Part shown: positions 14,869 to 14,884 of the stretch, one piece after another
Layout of the letters: the number at the start of each line of letters is the position of its first letter
Numbering within the stretch: the first letter of the stretch is position 1
Assembly (NCBI GenBank): GCA_012511735.1
Contig: JAAZFK010000077.1
Location: 1-14,884, forward strand
DNA: 14,884 nucleotides
Origin: Clostridiaceae bacterium
Lineage (GTDB): Bacteria; Bacillota; Clostridia; Saccharofermentanales; DTU023
Direction of reading: 5' to 3'
Program-made: the position numbers and the translations under genes
Notes under the pieces: generated by a model
Told to the model about the DNA's origin: nothing
Database searches by the model: none
Seen by the model: only the letters and a program-made list of their open reading frames with translations

Positions 14869-14877
14869 ATTATAACA
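14869..14877 (-). promoter_or_regulatory. Extended -10 promoter of the NlpC/P60 gene
   Basis: The minus strand reads TGTTATAAT: a perfect -10 hexamer (TATAAT, 14874-14869) with the TG of an extended -10. The -35 would lie beyond the window end. Transcription would start near 14862, giving a leader of about 50 nt to the ATG at 14813. The upstream in-frame ATG (14870) shares bases with this element and so would not be in the transcript. Confidence 0.65.
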
Positions 14878-14884
14878 CCCGCGA

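Noticed and set aside
14814..14870. Upstream ATG (14870) as the start of the NlpC/P60 gene
   Set aside because: The ATG overlaps a consensus extended -10 element and has no ribosome binding site, whereas ATG 14813 has AAGGA at 8 nt.

Overview
The window looks like chromosome of a Gram-positive anaerobe, most likely a Clostridia-type member of the Bacillota. The evidence is a DnaD-domain protein paired with a zinc-finger DnaI/DnaC-type helicase loader, a full-length pyruvate:ferredoxin oxidoreductase, membrane-anchored SH3/NlpC-P60 wall proteins, purine-rich ribosome binding sites, use of GTG and TTG starts, and hairpin plus U-tract terminators. Base composition is clearly above 50 % GC. I cannot name a genus. 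Every gene I can support lies on the minus strand, so transcription runs from high to low coordinates. Gene density is close to 100 %. I see no tRNA, rRNA, CRISPR array, insertion sequence or phage gene.

In the direction of transcription there are three blocks. (1) 14884-12803: a promoter and one gene for a large membrane-anchored wall hydrolase with five SH3-like domains and an intact NlpC/P60 catalytic domain, ending at a strong intrinsic terminator. (2) 12805-3593: a membrane glycosyltransferase of the GtrB/DPM1 type, a PHP-family phosphoesterase, a single-chain phosphoglycerate kinase-triosephosphate isomerase fusion, cofactor-independent phosphoglycerate mutase and pyruvate:ferredoxin oxidoreductase (nifJ), closed by a terminator. 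nifJ probably has its own promoter and an operator-like element. (3) 3591-1: a promoter, then a DnaD-like replication initiation protein, a DnaI/DnaC-like helicase loader, holo-ACP synthase and a second membrane-anchored SH3/NlpC-P60 protein that runs off the window. These four genes overlap or nearly touch.

Block 2 covers TIM, PGK and GpmI (triose phosphates to 2-phosphoglycerate) and then the ferredoxin-linked oxidation of pyruvate. gap, eno and pyk are not here. Block 3 links initiation of DNA replication, activation of acyl carrier protein and a wall-facing protein in one transcript, which suggests coupling of growth functions (inference).

The observations most worth a second look are: the last gene is an NlpC/P60 pseudoenzyme in which the positions of all three catalytic residues are changed, in the same window as an intact relative; the PGK-TIM fusion, with Glu where the PGK family normally has a substrate-binding Asp; a terminator whose U-tract abuts the ribosome binding site of the next gene; and an inverted/direct-repeat element just upstream of nifJ.
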